Under the pieces are notes generated by a model. The model did no database searches. It saw nothing but the letters and a program-made list of their open reading frames with translations, and had not been told where the DNA came from. Positions 26,721 to 35,820 of a DNA stretch of 64,000 nucleotides are shown here, in pieces (the stretch's first letter is position 1; each line of letters begins with the position of its first letter). Source of the stretch: an uncultured Reyranella sp. (GTDB lineage Bacteria > Pseudomonadota > Alphaproteobacteria > Reyranellales > Reyranellaceae); contig NZ_CAMFKM010000007.1 in NCBI RefSeq assembly GCF_945957355.1, positions 62,001-126,000 of the forward strand, read 5' to 3'. The position numbers were made by a program, and so were the translations under genes.

Positions 26721-28206
26721 AAGTCCCGCAGAACGTCCTGTAGACGCCCTGATCCGGCGGTGCCGGCTCGGCATAGGCCTCGAGACCCGGCCGCTCCTCG
26801 AACGGCTTCGCCAGCACCGTGAGCAGTTCCTCGAACGGCGCGTAGTCTTCGCGTTCGGCCGCTGCGGCCAGGGCAAGTTCGACGCGATGGTTACGCGGAA
26901 TATAGAGCGGGTTCACGGCATGCATCGCCGTCCGCCGGCTTGCAGCATCCTGCGATTCGCGAGCCAGGCGCTCGCGCCAGCGCGGCAGCCAGTCGTCGAA
27001 CGCTTCCGGCTTGTTATCGAACAGGCGACGGACCCCGGCGTCGGCCGCCGGATCGGCGGCGGCGTCGCCCAGGCGGCGGAAGGTCAGCGTGAAATCGGCC
27101 TGGCCGTCGGTCATGGCGTTGAGCAGGTCCTGCGCCAGCGCCGCATCGCCCTCTTCCTCGCTGAACAGGCCGAGCTTGCGCCGCAGCCCGCCGATCAGCG
27201 CCGCAACATAGTGCTGGCGGAAGGTTCCCAGCACCTCGTTGGCGATGGCCAGCGCCTTGTCGCTGTCCTCGGCCAGCAAGGGCAGCAGCGTCTCGCCGAA
27301 GCGCGCCAGGTTCCAGTGCGCAATGCTCGGCTGGTGGGCGTAGGCATAGCGGCCCTGCTGGTCGATCGAGCTGAACACCGTCTCGGGGTTGTAGGCGTCC
27401 ATAAAGGCGCAGGGGCCGTAGTCGATGGTCTCGCCGGCGATCGAGCAATTGTCGGTGTTCATCACGCCATGGATGAAGCCCACGAGAAGCCAGCGGGCCA
27501 CCAGCGCCGCCTGCCGGGCGATCACCGCCTCGAACAGGACCCGGTAAGGCTCGGCGGACTCGCGGGCCTCCGGATAGTGACGCGCGATCACATGATCGGC
27601 GAGCAGGCGCAGCGCCTCCGTGTCACCGCGCGCGGCGAAGAACTGGAAGGTGCCGACGCGGATGTGGCTGGAGGCGACGCGTGTCAGCACGGCGCCCGGC
27701 AGCTCGCCGTCGCGCCAGATCGGCTCGCCGGTGGTGACGGCGGCCAGCGAACGCGTCGTCGGGATGCCAAGTGCCGCCATCGCCTCGCTCACGATGTATT
27801 CGCGCAGCACCGGACCCACTGCGGCGCGGCCATCGCCATTGCGCGAGAAGGGCGTCGGCCCCGAGCCTTTGAGCTGGATATCGCGGCGCCGGCCGTCGCC
27901 GTCCACGACCTCGCCCAGCAGGATGGCGCGGCCATCGCCGAGCTGCGGCACGAAGTTGCCGAACTGATGCCCGGCATAGGCCAGTGCAATCGGCTCCGAT
28001 CCCGGCGCCACGCGGTTGCCCGCCAGCATCTCCACGCCCTCGGGAGACGCCAGAGCTCCGGGATCGAGGCCAAGCTGCAGGGCCAGCGCCTCGTTCAGCT
28101 TCACCAGACGCGGCGCCGCCACCGGCGTGGGCACCAGCCGGGCATAGAACCGCTCCGGCAGCTTCGCATAGCTGTTGTCGAACGGCAGACCCGGCAAGGC
28201 GTCCAT
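26719..28206 (-). CDS. selO: Protein AMPylase SelO (YdiU/UPF0061 family)
   Basis: A 495-residue pseudokinase-fold enzyme that transfers AMP from ATP to Ser/Thr/Tyr residues of target proteins, linked to redox stress. Conserved blocks are visible: [39 protein letters not shown](V)SEAM, the [11 protein letters not shown] and [10 protein letters not shown] catalytic/metal region, and [12 protein letters not shown]. The C-terminal end is YRTFCGT with the penultimate Cys typical of bacterial members. TAGGAAC precedes the ATG and overlaps the stop of the small gene upstream, so both are one transcript. Confidence 0.95.
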   Translation of the reverse strand: MDALPGLPFDNSYAKLPERFYARLVPTPVAAPRLVKLNEALALQLGLDPGALASPEGVEMLAGNRVAPGSEPIALAYAGHQFGNFVPQLGDGRAILLGEVVDGDGRRRDIQLKGSGPTPFSRNGDGRAAVGPVLREYIVSEAMAALGIPTTRSLAAVTTGEPIWRDGELPGAVLTRVASSHIRVGTFQFFAARGDTEALRLLADHVIARHYPEARESAEPYRVLFEAVIARQAALVARWLLVGFIHGVMNTDNCSIAGETIDYGPCAFMDAYNPETVFSSIDQQGRYAYAHQPSIAHWNLARFGETLLPLLAEDSDKALAIANEVLGTFRQHYVAALIGGLRRKLGLFSEEEGDAALAQDLLNAMTDGQADFTLTFRRLGDAAADPAADAGVRRLFDNKPEAFDDWLPRWRERLARESQDAASRRTAMHAVNPLYIPRNHRVELALAAAAEREDYAPFEELLTVLAKPFEERPGLEAYAEPAPPDQGVYRTFCGT

Positions 28207-28210
28207 GTTC

Positions 28211-28576
28211 CTACTCGTCGTAGCGCGCTGTGGTGATGCCGCTCATGCGGTCGTAGTAGAGTGAGATGTTCTTCAGGGTGCAGAGGTTCAAGTACCCCCA
28301 GACCGCCGGCGGACCGCCATCAGCGAACGTGACCTTCAGGTCGCCCATGCACCAGTCGGTCGGCGCGCGGTAGTACACCTCGCGGGCCTCGCCCGGCCGA
28401 ATGGCCGGAGGCCGCAGGAAGTTTGGCCCCCACATATTGAGCTGGGTCGGCGAAACCGAGAGCTGGGAGATCGGATATTCCATCGAATTCTTCAGCCGGA
28501 ACATGGTTTCCTGGGCGGCGGCCTGCCCCGCGAATAGGACCAGGGCGACAAAGGCCAGACAGCGCAACTTGGACAA
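28211..28576 (-). CDS. Small secreted protein of unknown function upstream of selO
   Basis: 121 residues if it begins at the TTG at 28576, which has GTGAGG six bases upstream. This gives a Sec signal peptide ([18 protein letters not shown]) and a mature domain of about 100 residues with two Cys (DWCMGD and NLCTLK). The open frame runs much further upstream, but that part is antisense to the deacetylase gene. I do not recognise the family. It ends 4 bases before selO. Confidence 0.65.
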   Translation of the reverse strand: MSKLRCLAFVALVLFAGQAAAQETMFRLKNSMEYPISQLSVSPTQLNMWGPNFLRPPAIRPGEAREVYYRAPTDWCMGDLKVTFADGGPPAVWGYLNLCTLKNISLYYDRMSGITTARYDE

Positions 28577-28648
28577 AACAACCTCACAGCGATCGATGGG
28601 TTGCGGGCGACTCTGTCGCAGATCGCCGAACCGCGCTAGAGGGGAAGC

Positions 28649-29578
28649 ATGACGCTGCTGATCAGCCATCCGTCGTTCCTCGAGCACGATACCGGCGACT
28701 ATCATCCGGAGCGGGCCGACCGGCTGCGCGCGGTGACCGCGGCCCTGGCGGACGAGGAATTCGATGGCCTCAGCCGTCTGATCGCGCCCGCCGCCACGAT
28801 CGAGCAGCTGACGCGAGTCCATCCACGGACCTACGTCGACACCATCCTGGGTATCCGCCCGCCGCCCGGCGAGCTGGTCCATGTCGATGCCGATACCGTG
28901 ATGAGCGCCGGCAGTGCCAATGCCGCACGCCATGCCGCCGGCGCGGTCGTGGCCGCCGTCGACGGCGTGATGGGCGGACAGGCCCGCACAGCCTTCGCGG
29001 CCGTCCGGCCGCCCGGTCATCATGCCACGCCCGACGTGCCCGGCGGCTTCTGCCTGTTCAGCAATGCCGCGATCGGCGCCCTGCATGCGCGTGCGGCCCA
29101 CGGCCTCCGGCGCATCGCCCTGGTCGACTTCGATGTCCATCATGGCCAGGGCACGCAGGCGGTGGTCGAGACCGACCCCGACCTGTTCTACGCCTCGACG
29201 CACCAGTATCCGCTCTATCCCGGCACCGGCTCGCCGCGCGAGCGCGGCATCGACGGCAATGTCGTGAACGTGCCCCTGCCCGCCGGCAGCGGCAGCGCCG
29301 CCTTCCGGGCCGCCTGGGCCGACCGGCTGCTGCCGGCCCTCGACGGCTTCGCGCCCGAACTGATCATCGTCTCGGCGGGCTTCGACGCCCATCGCCGCGA
29401 CCCGTTGGCCCAGCTCGACGTCGAAACCGAGGACTACGCTTGGCTGACCGAGGAGCTTTTGGCCATCGCCACGAGGCACGCGAGGGGGCGTGTGATATCA
29501 GTCCTTGAAGGCGGCTACGACCTCGCCGCCCTTGCCGAATCGGTGGCGAGCCACGTGCGGACATTGATGCGCGGGTAA
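28649..29578 (+). CDS. Histone deacetylase-family amidohydrolase
   Basis: 309 residues of the class II HDAC/acetoin-utilisation AcuC/acetylpolyamine amidohydrolase superfamily. The active site is complete: RPPGHHA with the tandem His, DFDVHHGQGT with zinc-binding Asp/His, and a second zinc Asp in SAGFDAHRRDPL. EGGYD sits near the end. It removes acyl groups from lysine or polyamines; the true substrate is unknown. It is divergent from the selO operon, with about 70 bases between starts. Confidence 0.93.
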   Translation: MTLLISHPSFLEHDTGDYHPERADRLRAVTAALADEEFDGLSRLIAPAATIEQLTRVHPRTYVDTILGIRPPPGELVHVDADTVMSAGSANAARHAAGAVVAAVDGVMGGQARTAFAAVRPPGHHATPDVPGGFCLFSNAAIGALHARAAHGLRRIALVDFDVHHGQGTQAVVETDPDLFYASTHQYPLYPGTGSPRERGIDGNVVNVPLPAGSGSAAFRAAWADRLLPALDGFAPELIIVSAGFDAHRRDPLAQLDVETEDYAWLTEELLAIATRHARGRVISVLEGGYDLAALAESVASHVRTLMRG

Positions 29579-29621
29579 AACGACTTGCGCCTGTAACAGT
29601 GGCAGGCGAATTTCCACGCGC

Positions 29622-30320
29622 GTGAAAAATAACAGCTGCTGCATCTTTCTCGGCACTCTCCTCTGGGTCGCCGCCTCCGTGTTCGCCAGCCCATCAATGG
29701 CCGCTGGCGGCGCTCATATCGTTGACGATTCCGAAGTCGAGACACCCGGCACCTGCCATGTCGAAATGTGGGTCGCCGACTTCGTTCCGGGCGACGGCTA
29801 CGGCAACATCGCGCCGGCCTGCACGACCCTCGAGATGCCCTGGCTCGAGATCGGGGCGGCCTACGCCCACTACTGGGATCAGGTCATCTCCGGACCGCTT
29901 ATCGGACCTCAGATGAAGATCAACTTCCAGCCCGCATCGAAGGGCGTGGGCGTTGGACTGAGCCTCAACGCCGGCGTCAATGCGCGGACCGGGGAGCTGG
30001 GCCTCGCCGGCCTGATCGGGCTCGTGACGATTCCCGTGACGGAAAAGTTCAGGATCAACGTCAACGGCGGATGGAGCTATCTGAACAGCGACCATCCCAC
30101 CGCCTTCTTCTGGGGCGGCCAGGTCGAGGTCGACGTCGGCTGGGACGTCACGCTCATGATGGAGGCGTTCGGTCGCCAGCCGGGCATCATCGGCAACCAG
30201 ATGGGGCTGCGCTACACGCCGGCTGCCCACCCGAGGTTCGATTTCGACCTGCTCGTGGGCACCACTTACGACACCCTAAGCACGAAGTTCTTCACGCTGG
30301 GTGTAACCGTCAGGTTCTGA
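29622..30320 (+). CDS. Predicted outer-membrane beta-barrel protein, unknown function
   Basis: 232 residues from a GTG at 29622, with a signal peptide ending SMAA. The mature part alternates polar and hydrophobic residues and ends in a C-terminal Phe (TLGVTVRF), typical of outer-membrane barrels assembled by BAM. Two Cys occur early (GTCHVE and PACTTL). No recognised family. A weak ribosome-binding site makes the start uncertain. The large porin follows on the same strand after 46 bases. Confidence 0.65.
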   Translation: MKNNSCCIFLGTLLWVAASVFASPSMAAGGAHIVDDSEVETPGTCHVEMWVADFVPGDGYGNIAPACTTLEMPWLEIGAAYAHYWDQVISGPLIGPQMKINFQPASKGVGVGLSLNAGVNARTGELGLAGLIGLVTIPVTEKFRINVNGGWSYLNSDHPTAFFWGGQVEVDVGWDVTLMMEAFGRQPGIIGNQMGLRYTPAAHPRFDFDLLVGTTYDTLSTKFFTLGVTVRF

Positions 30321-30366
30321 AATCGTCGCAGGGCGGCAACGTTGCCCGCGTGATATCGAGCGGGCA

Positions 30367-32370
30367 ATGACGGCGAGAACATCCCTCTTCGAGGCACGGC
30401 CTCGCGGTCCGGCAGGCACGGCTATCGCCGCGATCGCTGCTGTCCTGCTCGCGGCGATTCCCGCACGAGCCGACGAGCCCGCCGCGTCGCGCTCGGGCTT
30501 CTATGTCGGCGGCCATGTCGGCTACCTCTTCGGCAACGCCACCGCCACCTTCGCCGATCCCGTTCCCGGCTCGACCGCCGGCGGCACCACGCCTTACGGC
30601 ACCGTCTTCGGCGGCGTACAGGCCGGCTACGAGCAATACCTTCCCGCCCGCCTGATGCTGGGCCTCGAACTGGACATGTCCTTCGCCGGCGCGCAGGACC
30701 TGGGGCAGGTCATGTCTTATCGAGCGACGCCCACGGCGACCGCCAACCAGCAACTCGAATTTCTCGCAAGCCTGCGCGGCCGCGTCGGCTACGCGATCGA
30801 CCGGTGGACCCCCTTCGTGACCGGCGGCATCGCCTGGGCGAGCGTTCGCTCCGAGCGGATCGACCTCACGACCGGCAACGACGACGCGACACCCGGTAAT
30901 GTGAGGGCGGGCTACGTGCTGGGGGCCGGCCTCGACTATCGAATGGATTCGAAGTGGTCGGCGCGTGCGGAGTACCTCTACACCAGCCTGCCCTTGAACG
31001 GCTTCACCTTCGCTTCGCCGTCGCGCTACGATTCGCTCTACGATCTGCACCGGGTCAGGCTCGGCCTGAACTACAAGTTCGGCGCGCCCGACAAGGATCC
31101 GGACGACAAGCCCGACCGCGGCCCCGGGTCGTGGGAGATCCATGGCCAGACGACGTTCATCTTCCAGGGCTATCCGCCGATCGCCGCGGCCTATTCGGGC
31201 GCCAACAGCCTGCCGGCGGACGGACAGAGCCGCGAGACCTGGACGGTCTCCGCCTTCCTCGGCGTACGGCTCTGGGAGGGCGGCGAACTCTACTACAATC
31301 CCGAACTGTTGCAGGGTTTCGGCGTCGCCAACACCACGGGCGCCGGCGGCTATCCCAACGGCGAGGCGCAGAAGTCGAATTTCCCCTACCCACGCTATAA
31401 CACCTCGCGACTGTTCCTGCGCCAGGAGATCGGCCTGGGGGGCGAGCGCGAAAAGGTCGAGAGCGAGTACGGTCAGCTTTCGGGCGAGCGCGACGTCTCG
31501 CGCGTCACGCTGCAGATCGGCAAGTATTCGGTGAAAGACATCTTCGACGGTAACACCTACGCCGAGGACCCGAGGATCGACTTCCTCAACTGGTCGATCT
31601 GGGCGTCCGGCGCCTTCGACTATCCCGCCGATCGCCTCGGCCTGACCTGGGGCTTCACCGCCGAGCTCAACCGCCCGAGCTGGGCCGTGCGCGCCGGCTA
31701 CTTCCTGGTGGGCAACCAACCCAATGCCAACACGTTCGACACGGCCCTGTTCGTTCGCGGCGGCTATGTCGGCGAGCTCGAGCTGCGCTACCGGCCGTTC
31801 GACCGGCCAGGCGCAGTGAGGCTCGGCACCTGGATGAACAGCGCCTTCTCGGGCTCCTACAACGAGGCCGTCGCGCTGGCGGCCCTGACGCCCGGCCTGA
31901 CGGCCGACGACACGATCGCCCAGACGCGGCGCGGCCGCACCAAGTACGGTCTCTACCTCAACCTCGAGCAGGAGATCACCGACGATGTCGGCCTGTTCGG
32001 CCGCTTCAGCTGGAACAACGGCGCGTCGGAGATCATGGCCTTCACCGACATCGACACCAGCATCTCCTTGGGCGCTTCGATCAAGGGCACGCGCTGGACC
32101 CGGCCCGACGACCGGATCGGCATCGCGGGCGCGCTCAATTCCCTCTCGGCCGATCACAGCAACTATCTGGCGGCCGGTGGCCTGGGCGTGCTGGTCGGCG
32201 ACGGCGCTCTCACCTATGCCTCCGAAGCCGTCCTGGAAGCCTACTATGCCTTCCAGATCACCAAGGGTCTCGTCGCCACCGCCGACTATCAGCTCCTGCT
32301 CAACCCGGCCTACAACGCCGTGCGCGGCCCGGTGAACGTCTTCAGCGGACGCCTCTCGGCCCGCTTCTGA
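30367..32370 (+). CDS. Two-domain outer-membrane protein: Omp25/RopB-like barrel fused to OprB-type porin
   Basis: 667 residues. After a signal peptide (cleavage near ARADE), residues about 38-235 form an 8-stranded OmpA/Omp25-type barrel pattern (GFYVGGHVGYLFGN ... VRLGLNYKFG). A hydrophilic linker of about 20 residues (DKDPDDKPDRGPG) follows. Residues about 258-667 match carbohydrate-selective porin OprB features (GQTTFIFQGYP, RLFLRQEIGLGG, a terminal Phe). Each half has its own apparent barrel-closing end, so the protein may contain two barrels. It probably admits sugars or other small solutes. Confidence 0.82.
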   Translation: MTARTSLFEARPRGPAGTAIAAIAAVLLAAIPARADEPAASRSGFYVGGHVGYLFGNATATFADPVPGSTAGGTTPYGTVFGGVQAGYEQYLPARLMLGLELDMSFAGAQDLGQVMSYRATPTATANQQLEFLASLRGRVGYAIDRWTPFVTGGIAWASVRSERIDLTTGNDDATPGNVRAGYVLGAGLDYRMDSKWSARAEYLYTSLPLNGFTFASPSRYDSLYDLHRVRLGLNYKFGAPDKDPDDKPDRGPGSWEIHGQTTFIFQGYPPIAAAYSGANSLPADGQSRETWTVSAFLGVRLWEGGELYYNPELLQGFGVANTTGAGGYPNGEAQKSNFPYPRYNTSRLFLRQEIGLGGEREKVESEYGQLSGERDVSRVTLQIGKYSVKDIFDGNTYAEDPRIDFLNWSIWASGAFDYPADRLGLTWGFTAELNRPSWAVRAGYFLVGNQPNANTFDTALFVRGGYVGELELRYRPFDRPGAVRLGTWMNSAFSGSYNEAVALAALTPGLTADDTIAQTRRGRTKYGLYLNLEQEITDDVGLFGRFSWNNGASEIMAFTDIDTSISLGASIKGTRWTRPDDRIGIAGALNSLSADHSNYLAAGGLGVLVGDGALTYASEAVLEAYYAFQITKGLVATADYQLLLNPAYNAVRGPVNVFSGRLSARF

Positions 32371-32374
32371 GGGT

Positions 32375-34474
32375 CTACTTCTGGTCCATGCGCCAGATAC
32401 CGTCCCATCCGGCCGGGGCACCGTCGCGCAGGAACCTTTCGCACCGGCCGATGAAGACATGGCAGGGCGGGTCCTCCTCGCGTATCGCCGAGGCGGCCCG
32501 GAACCCGGCCAATGCGTCCTCGAAGCGGCCGGCGACATAGGCCTCGCGGGCCGTCTCCCACGCGGCGAGGAACGATGCGTGCTCGGCGCGGCTGGCGGCT
32601 TCGCCCATCGGCTCATAGACGTCGTGCGGTTCCGTGGTGCCGACGGCCACCACGCGGTCGACGTGTCGCCATACGAACAGGGCCGAGGTTGGGCCGGCGA
32701 CTTCGCCGCTCGCCAGGATCTCGGTGCCGTAGACCTTGTTCATGCCTTCGAGGCGCGAGGCCTGGTTGGCGACCTGGCCGACCAATGTGTAGTTGATGCG
32801 CTCGCGCGCGCCGACATTGCCCACGACAGCCGGTCCCGTATGCAGGCCGAAGCGCGTGCGGAAGCCCGGCCGGCCCCGCTCGCGCCATTTCTCCGAAAGA
32901 GCGCGGCCCGCGGCGGCGGCCTGCAGCGCGCCGCGACAGGCGTTGGCGATGTGCTCCGGATCGGTCTCCGGCGCATTCCAGAAGGCCATGATGCTGTCGC
33001 CGATATATTTGTCGATCGTGCCGCGATTGGCGGAGATCGCCGAGCCCAGCGCCTCGAAATAGCGCGACAACCGGCTGGTCAGCAGCTCCGGCTCCATCGT
33101 CTCGGTGAGGAGCGAGAAGCCCTCGATGTCGGAGAACATCACCGTGACCTCGCGACGTGTTCCGCCGACACCGCTGCTCTCCGGCGACCGCATGATCTGC
33201 TGCACGAGGGTCTTGGAGACGTAGCGCCCGAAGATCTCCAGCCCGGCGCGCATGTTCTCGACCGCGTCGGACAGGCGGGCGATCTCGGTGATGCGGCTCT
33301 GCATGGGCTGCTGGTCCGAGAAATCGAGCTGGCGGATGCGCTCGGTCTTGAGGGCGATGCGCGCGATCGAACGCGAGAGGATCAGCGATGCCGCCAGCGC
33401 CCCGATTGCGGCGAGCGCCACGGCGATGGCCGCAGCGGCTGCGGCCCGTTGCAGCAGCACCCGCGACTCGGCGGTCAACTCGCGTACCGGCACCGCCGCT
33501 CCGATCACGAAGCTCTGCCCCAGCAACGGCGGCATGCGGTGGACGATCACGCGATACGCATGGCCCCCCGCTTCTACCTGGCGGTCGATCTTCGTGTCAG
33601 TGGCGATGGACTCACCGACGGCCTTGTGCAGGGTCTGCCGTACCAGAGCATCGGCCGACAGACAGCCCGGCAGCGTCGGCGCGCATGGCTCGGATTCGAT
33701 CTCGACCCCGCCACCGGAATGGCCCACCACGATCACCGAATTGGCTGTGATCTTGTAGGCGGTCAGAAGCTCCGACAGCGTCCGGAGCGTGAAATCGAAT
33801 CCCACGACGCCGATACCGGCGCGCAGCGGGATGCCGGCGGAAATGCCGGCGTCGGGTGTCTGGGCGAAGCGATAGGGCTCGGTGAGGATCGCCTGCCCTG
33901 CCTTCATCGCCGCGACGTACCAGGGCCGGGTGCGGGCATCGAAGCTCGTCGTGGTCGTCCGGGCGGGGCCGTGGCTGCCGTCCGGCAGATAGAACCAGTA
34001 GGTTTCCGTCCGCGGCGACGCCCCCGCCTCGATCACCCGCACGATGATCGACTCTCCATCCGGCGCATCCAGGTCGATGCGCTGCTGGATGCTGAGGGAT
34101 TCCGGCCGCCCGGCATAGATGAAACTGCCGTCGGTATAACCGACGAAGGCCGACTGAACCGCCTGGTGACGTTGCAGCAGGGCGATGAGCTGATGCCGCC
34201 GCTCCTCGTCGGTCAGCGGATTTTCCGTGGCGTTGAAGCTCGGACCGTAGGCCAGGGCCTGACCGACGGATACCACCACATGCAGACCCTCGGTAAGGAA
34301 GTCTTCCACCGCCGATTCGAGATGGGACACCCTCTGGTCGGCGCTGCGCTGTTCGAGCAGGTCAACGGACCGCCAGCCGAGCCACAGCAGCACGCTCGTG
34401 AGCGGCACCACGACCAGGGCCATCAGCATCAGGATCGTGATGCTGAACGGGATCGACCGCCGCAAGGGCTTCAC
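32375..34474 (-). CDS. Membrane adenylate/guanylate cyclase with Cache sensor
   Basis: 699 residues from a GTG start. TM1 lies at about 13-33, a large periplasmic Cache-like sensor at 40-335 and TM2 near 340-365. A HAMP-like linker and a class III nucleotide cyclase domain (about 440-610) follow, with metal-binding Asp449 (FSDIEGF) and GDSIMAFW. The last 80 residues are helical, TPR-like. It should make cAMP (or cGMP) in response to an extracytoplasmic ligand. It converges with the porin gene and ends only 4 bases from it. Confidence 0.9.
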   Translation of the reverse strand: MKPLRRSIPFSITILMLMALVVVPLTSVLLWLGWRSVDLLEQRSADQRVSHLESAVEDFLTEGLHVVVSVGQALAYGPSFNATENPLTDEERRHQLIALLQRHQAVQSAFVGYTDGSFIYAGRPESLSIQQRIDLDAPDGESIIVRVIEAGASPRTETYWFYLPDGSHGPARTTTTSFDARTRPWYVAAMKAGQAILTEPYRFAQTPDAGISAGIPLRAGIGVVGFDFTLRTLSELLTAYKITANSVIVVGHSGGGVEIESEPCAPTLPGCLSADALVRQTLHKAVGESIATDTKIDRQVEAGGHAYRVIVHRMPPLLGQSFVIGAAVPVRELTAESRVLLQRAAAAAAIAVALAAIGALAASLILSRSIARIALKTERIRQLDFSDQQPMQSRITEIARLSDAVENMRAGLEIFGRYVSKTLVQQIMRSPESSGVGGTRREVTVMFSDIEGFSLLTETMEPELLTSRLSRYFEALGSAISANRGTIDKYIGDSIMAFWNAPETDPEHIANACRGALQAAAAGRALSEKWRERGRPGFRTRFGLHTGPAVVGNVGARERINYTLVGQVANQASRLEGMNKVYGTEILASGEVAGPTSALFVWRHVDRVVAVGTTEPHDVYEPMGEAASRAEHASFLAAWETAREAYVAGRFEDALAGFRAASAIREEDPPCHVFIGRCERFLRDGAPAGWDGIWRMDQK

Positions 34475-34502
34475 ATCTCGCAGAAACGCGGAAGCCGCAA
34501 AA

Positions 34503-34868
34503 TCAGGCCTTCACCGCATTCCACTTGCAGCCACCGTCCTGGCTCTGCGCGACCAGAGTGGGCGGCGTGGCGCCGAGATCCGCCGTGTAGATCAGGTTCA
34601 TCCGACCGAGATTGAAGGTGCCCTGATACACGTTCGGGCGAATCGGCTTCATCTTCACGTCGATGCCACCGGCCGACTTCAGCTCGACCTGACCGTTGAC
34701 GATCGTGAATGTGTGGTCGCGCGTGAAGGACGGGTCGGCCTGGATGCAGCCGGAGATGTTGTTGGGGTTCTGCTTGAACGAGAACTTCACCTCGACGTTT
34801 TGCTGGGCGGCGGCCGCGAGCGGCATGAAGCCCGCCAGGACGAGTGGGGCCAGTCTCTTGATGAACAT
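34503..34868 (-). CDS. Small secreted protein of unknown function
   Basis: 121 residues with a Sec signal peptide (MFIKRLAPLVLAGFMPLAAAAQ). The mature part is beta-rich with two Cys (SGCIQ and GGCKW) that could pair. It lies 28 bases upstream of the cyclase on the same strand and may be cotranscribed with it, so it could be a periplasmic accessory, but no evidence shows this directly. Family not recognised. Confidence 0.7.
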   Translation of the reverse strand: MFIKRLAPLVLAGFMPLAAAAQQNVEVKFSFKQNPNNISGCIQADPSFTRDHTFTIVNGQVELKSAGGIDVKMKPIRPNVYQGTFNLGRMNLIYTADLGATPPTLVAQSQDGGCKWNAVKA

Positions 34869-34930
34869 GCGGGATCGTCCTTAATTGGGCACGGGCTAGA
34901 ATACCAGTGTACAGGGTCCAGTCCGCCCCG

Positions 34931-35623
34931 TCAGTCCTTGCCGCGCAGCAGGCCGTATGCGCCGCCCGCAATGACGCCTCCCAGCAGCGGCGCCACCCAG
35001 AACAGCCAGAGTTGCGACAGGGCCGCGCCGCCCACGAACAGCGCCGGCGCCGTGCTGCGCGCGGGATTCACCGCCGTATTGGTAACGGGAATGGTCACCA
35101 GGTGGATGAGGGTGAGCGCGAGACCGATCGCAAGGCCCGCCACCGCCGGGCTGACGCGCTTGTCCGTGGCGCCGAGGATGATGGTCACGAAGCCGAAGGT
35201 CATGACGACTTCGATGACCAAAGCGGAGACGAGCCCGTACTTGCCGGGCGAGTGATCGCCATAGCCGTTGGTGGCAAAGCTTCCGATCTCGGCCCCGGCC
35301 TTGCCGGTCGCGATGACATAGAGGATGGCGGCGCCCACGATGCCACCCAGCACCTGCGCGACCACATACTGGACGACCTCGCTGAAGGGAAAGCGGCCCG
35401 CCACGGCCAAGCCGACCGTCACCGCCGGGTTGAAGTGGCCGCCCGACACGCCGCCCACGGCATAGACCATCGTGAGCACGGTGAGGCCGAAGGCGAGCGC
35501 CACACCGGCAAAGCCGATACCGAGTTGTGGAAAGCCGGCGGCAAGCACGGCGCTGCCGCAGCCGCCCAGCACCAGCCAGGCGGTCCCCAGAAATTCTGCG
35601 TAGAGACGATTGCTGATCGGCAT
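34931..35623 (-). CDS. aqpZ: Aquaporin Z-type water channel
   Basis: A 230-residue MIP-family channel with six predicted membrane helices and the two half-helices GGHFNPAVT and NTAVNPARS. Selectivity-filter residues fit a water-specific AqpZ (His in TLIHLVT, Thr and Arg around the second NPA). GGGGAGAG precedes the ATG at 35623; the longer open frame upstream lies in the intergenic region and is unlikely to be translated. Confidence 0.94.
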   Translation of the reverse strand: MPISNRLYAEFLGTAWLVLGGCGSAVLAAGFPQLGIGFAGVALAFGLTVLTMVYAVGGVSGGHFNPAVTVGLAVAGRFPFSEVVQYVVAQVLGGIVGAAILYVIATGKAGAEIGSFATNGYGDHSPGKYGLVSALVIEVVMTFGFVTIILGATDKRVSPAVAGLAIGLALTLIHLVTIPVTNTAVNPARSTAPALFVGGAALSQLWLFWVAPLLGGVIAGGAYGLLRGKD

Positions 35624-35820
35624 GTTCTCTCCCCGAGTGGCCGAGGCGAGTCTACGCCTCCTTCGATTATTCTCCCAGCCCATGCGCAAAGCCGGGAGGA
35701 CATTTGCTCTGCCGTTCGACGTTTCCCGCAGTGCAACAAGCGAAGCGTCACGGAACGGAAACCTCCCGTTCACGGAAGCACCCTAGCGTGCCGGCCTCGT
35801 CGTCCCCGGGGTTTCACGTC

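Noticed and set aside
30310..32616. 768-codon open frame antisense to the porin gene
   Set aside because: The GC-rich third-position pattern makes long shadow frames. The sense strand has a signal peptide, barrel pattern and terminal Phe; the antisense product has no recognisable domain.
32459..34615. 718-codon open frame antisense to the cyclase gene
   Set aside because: Arg/Gly/Ala/His-rich sequence without domains; the opposite strand encodes clear Cache and cyclase domains.
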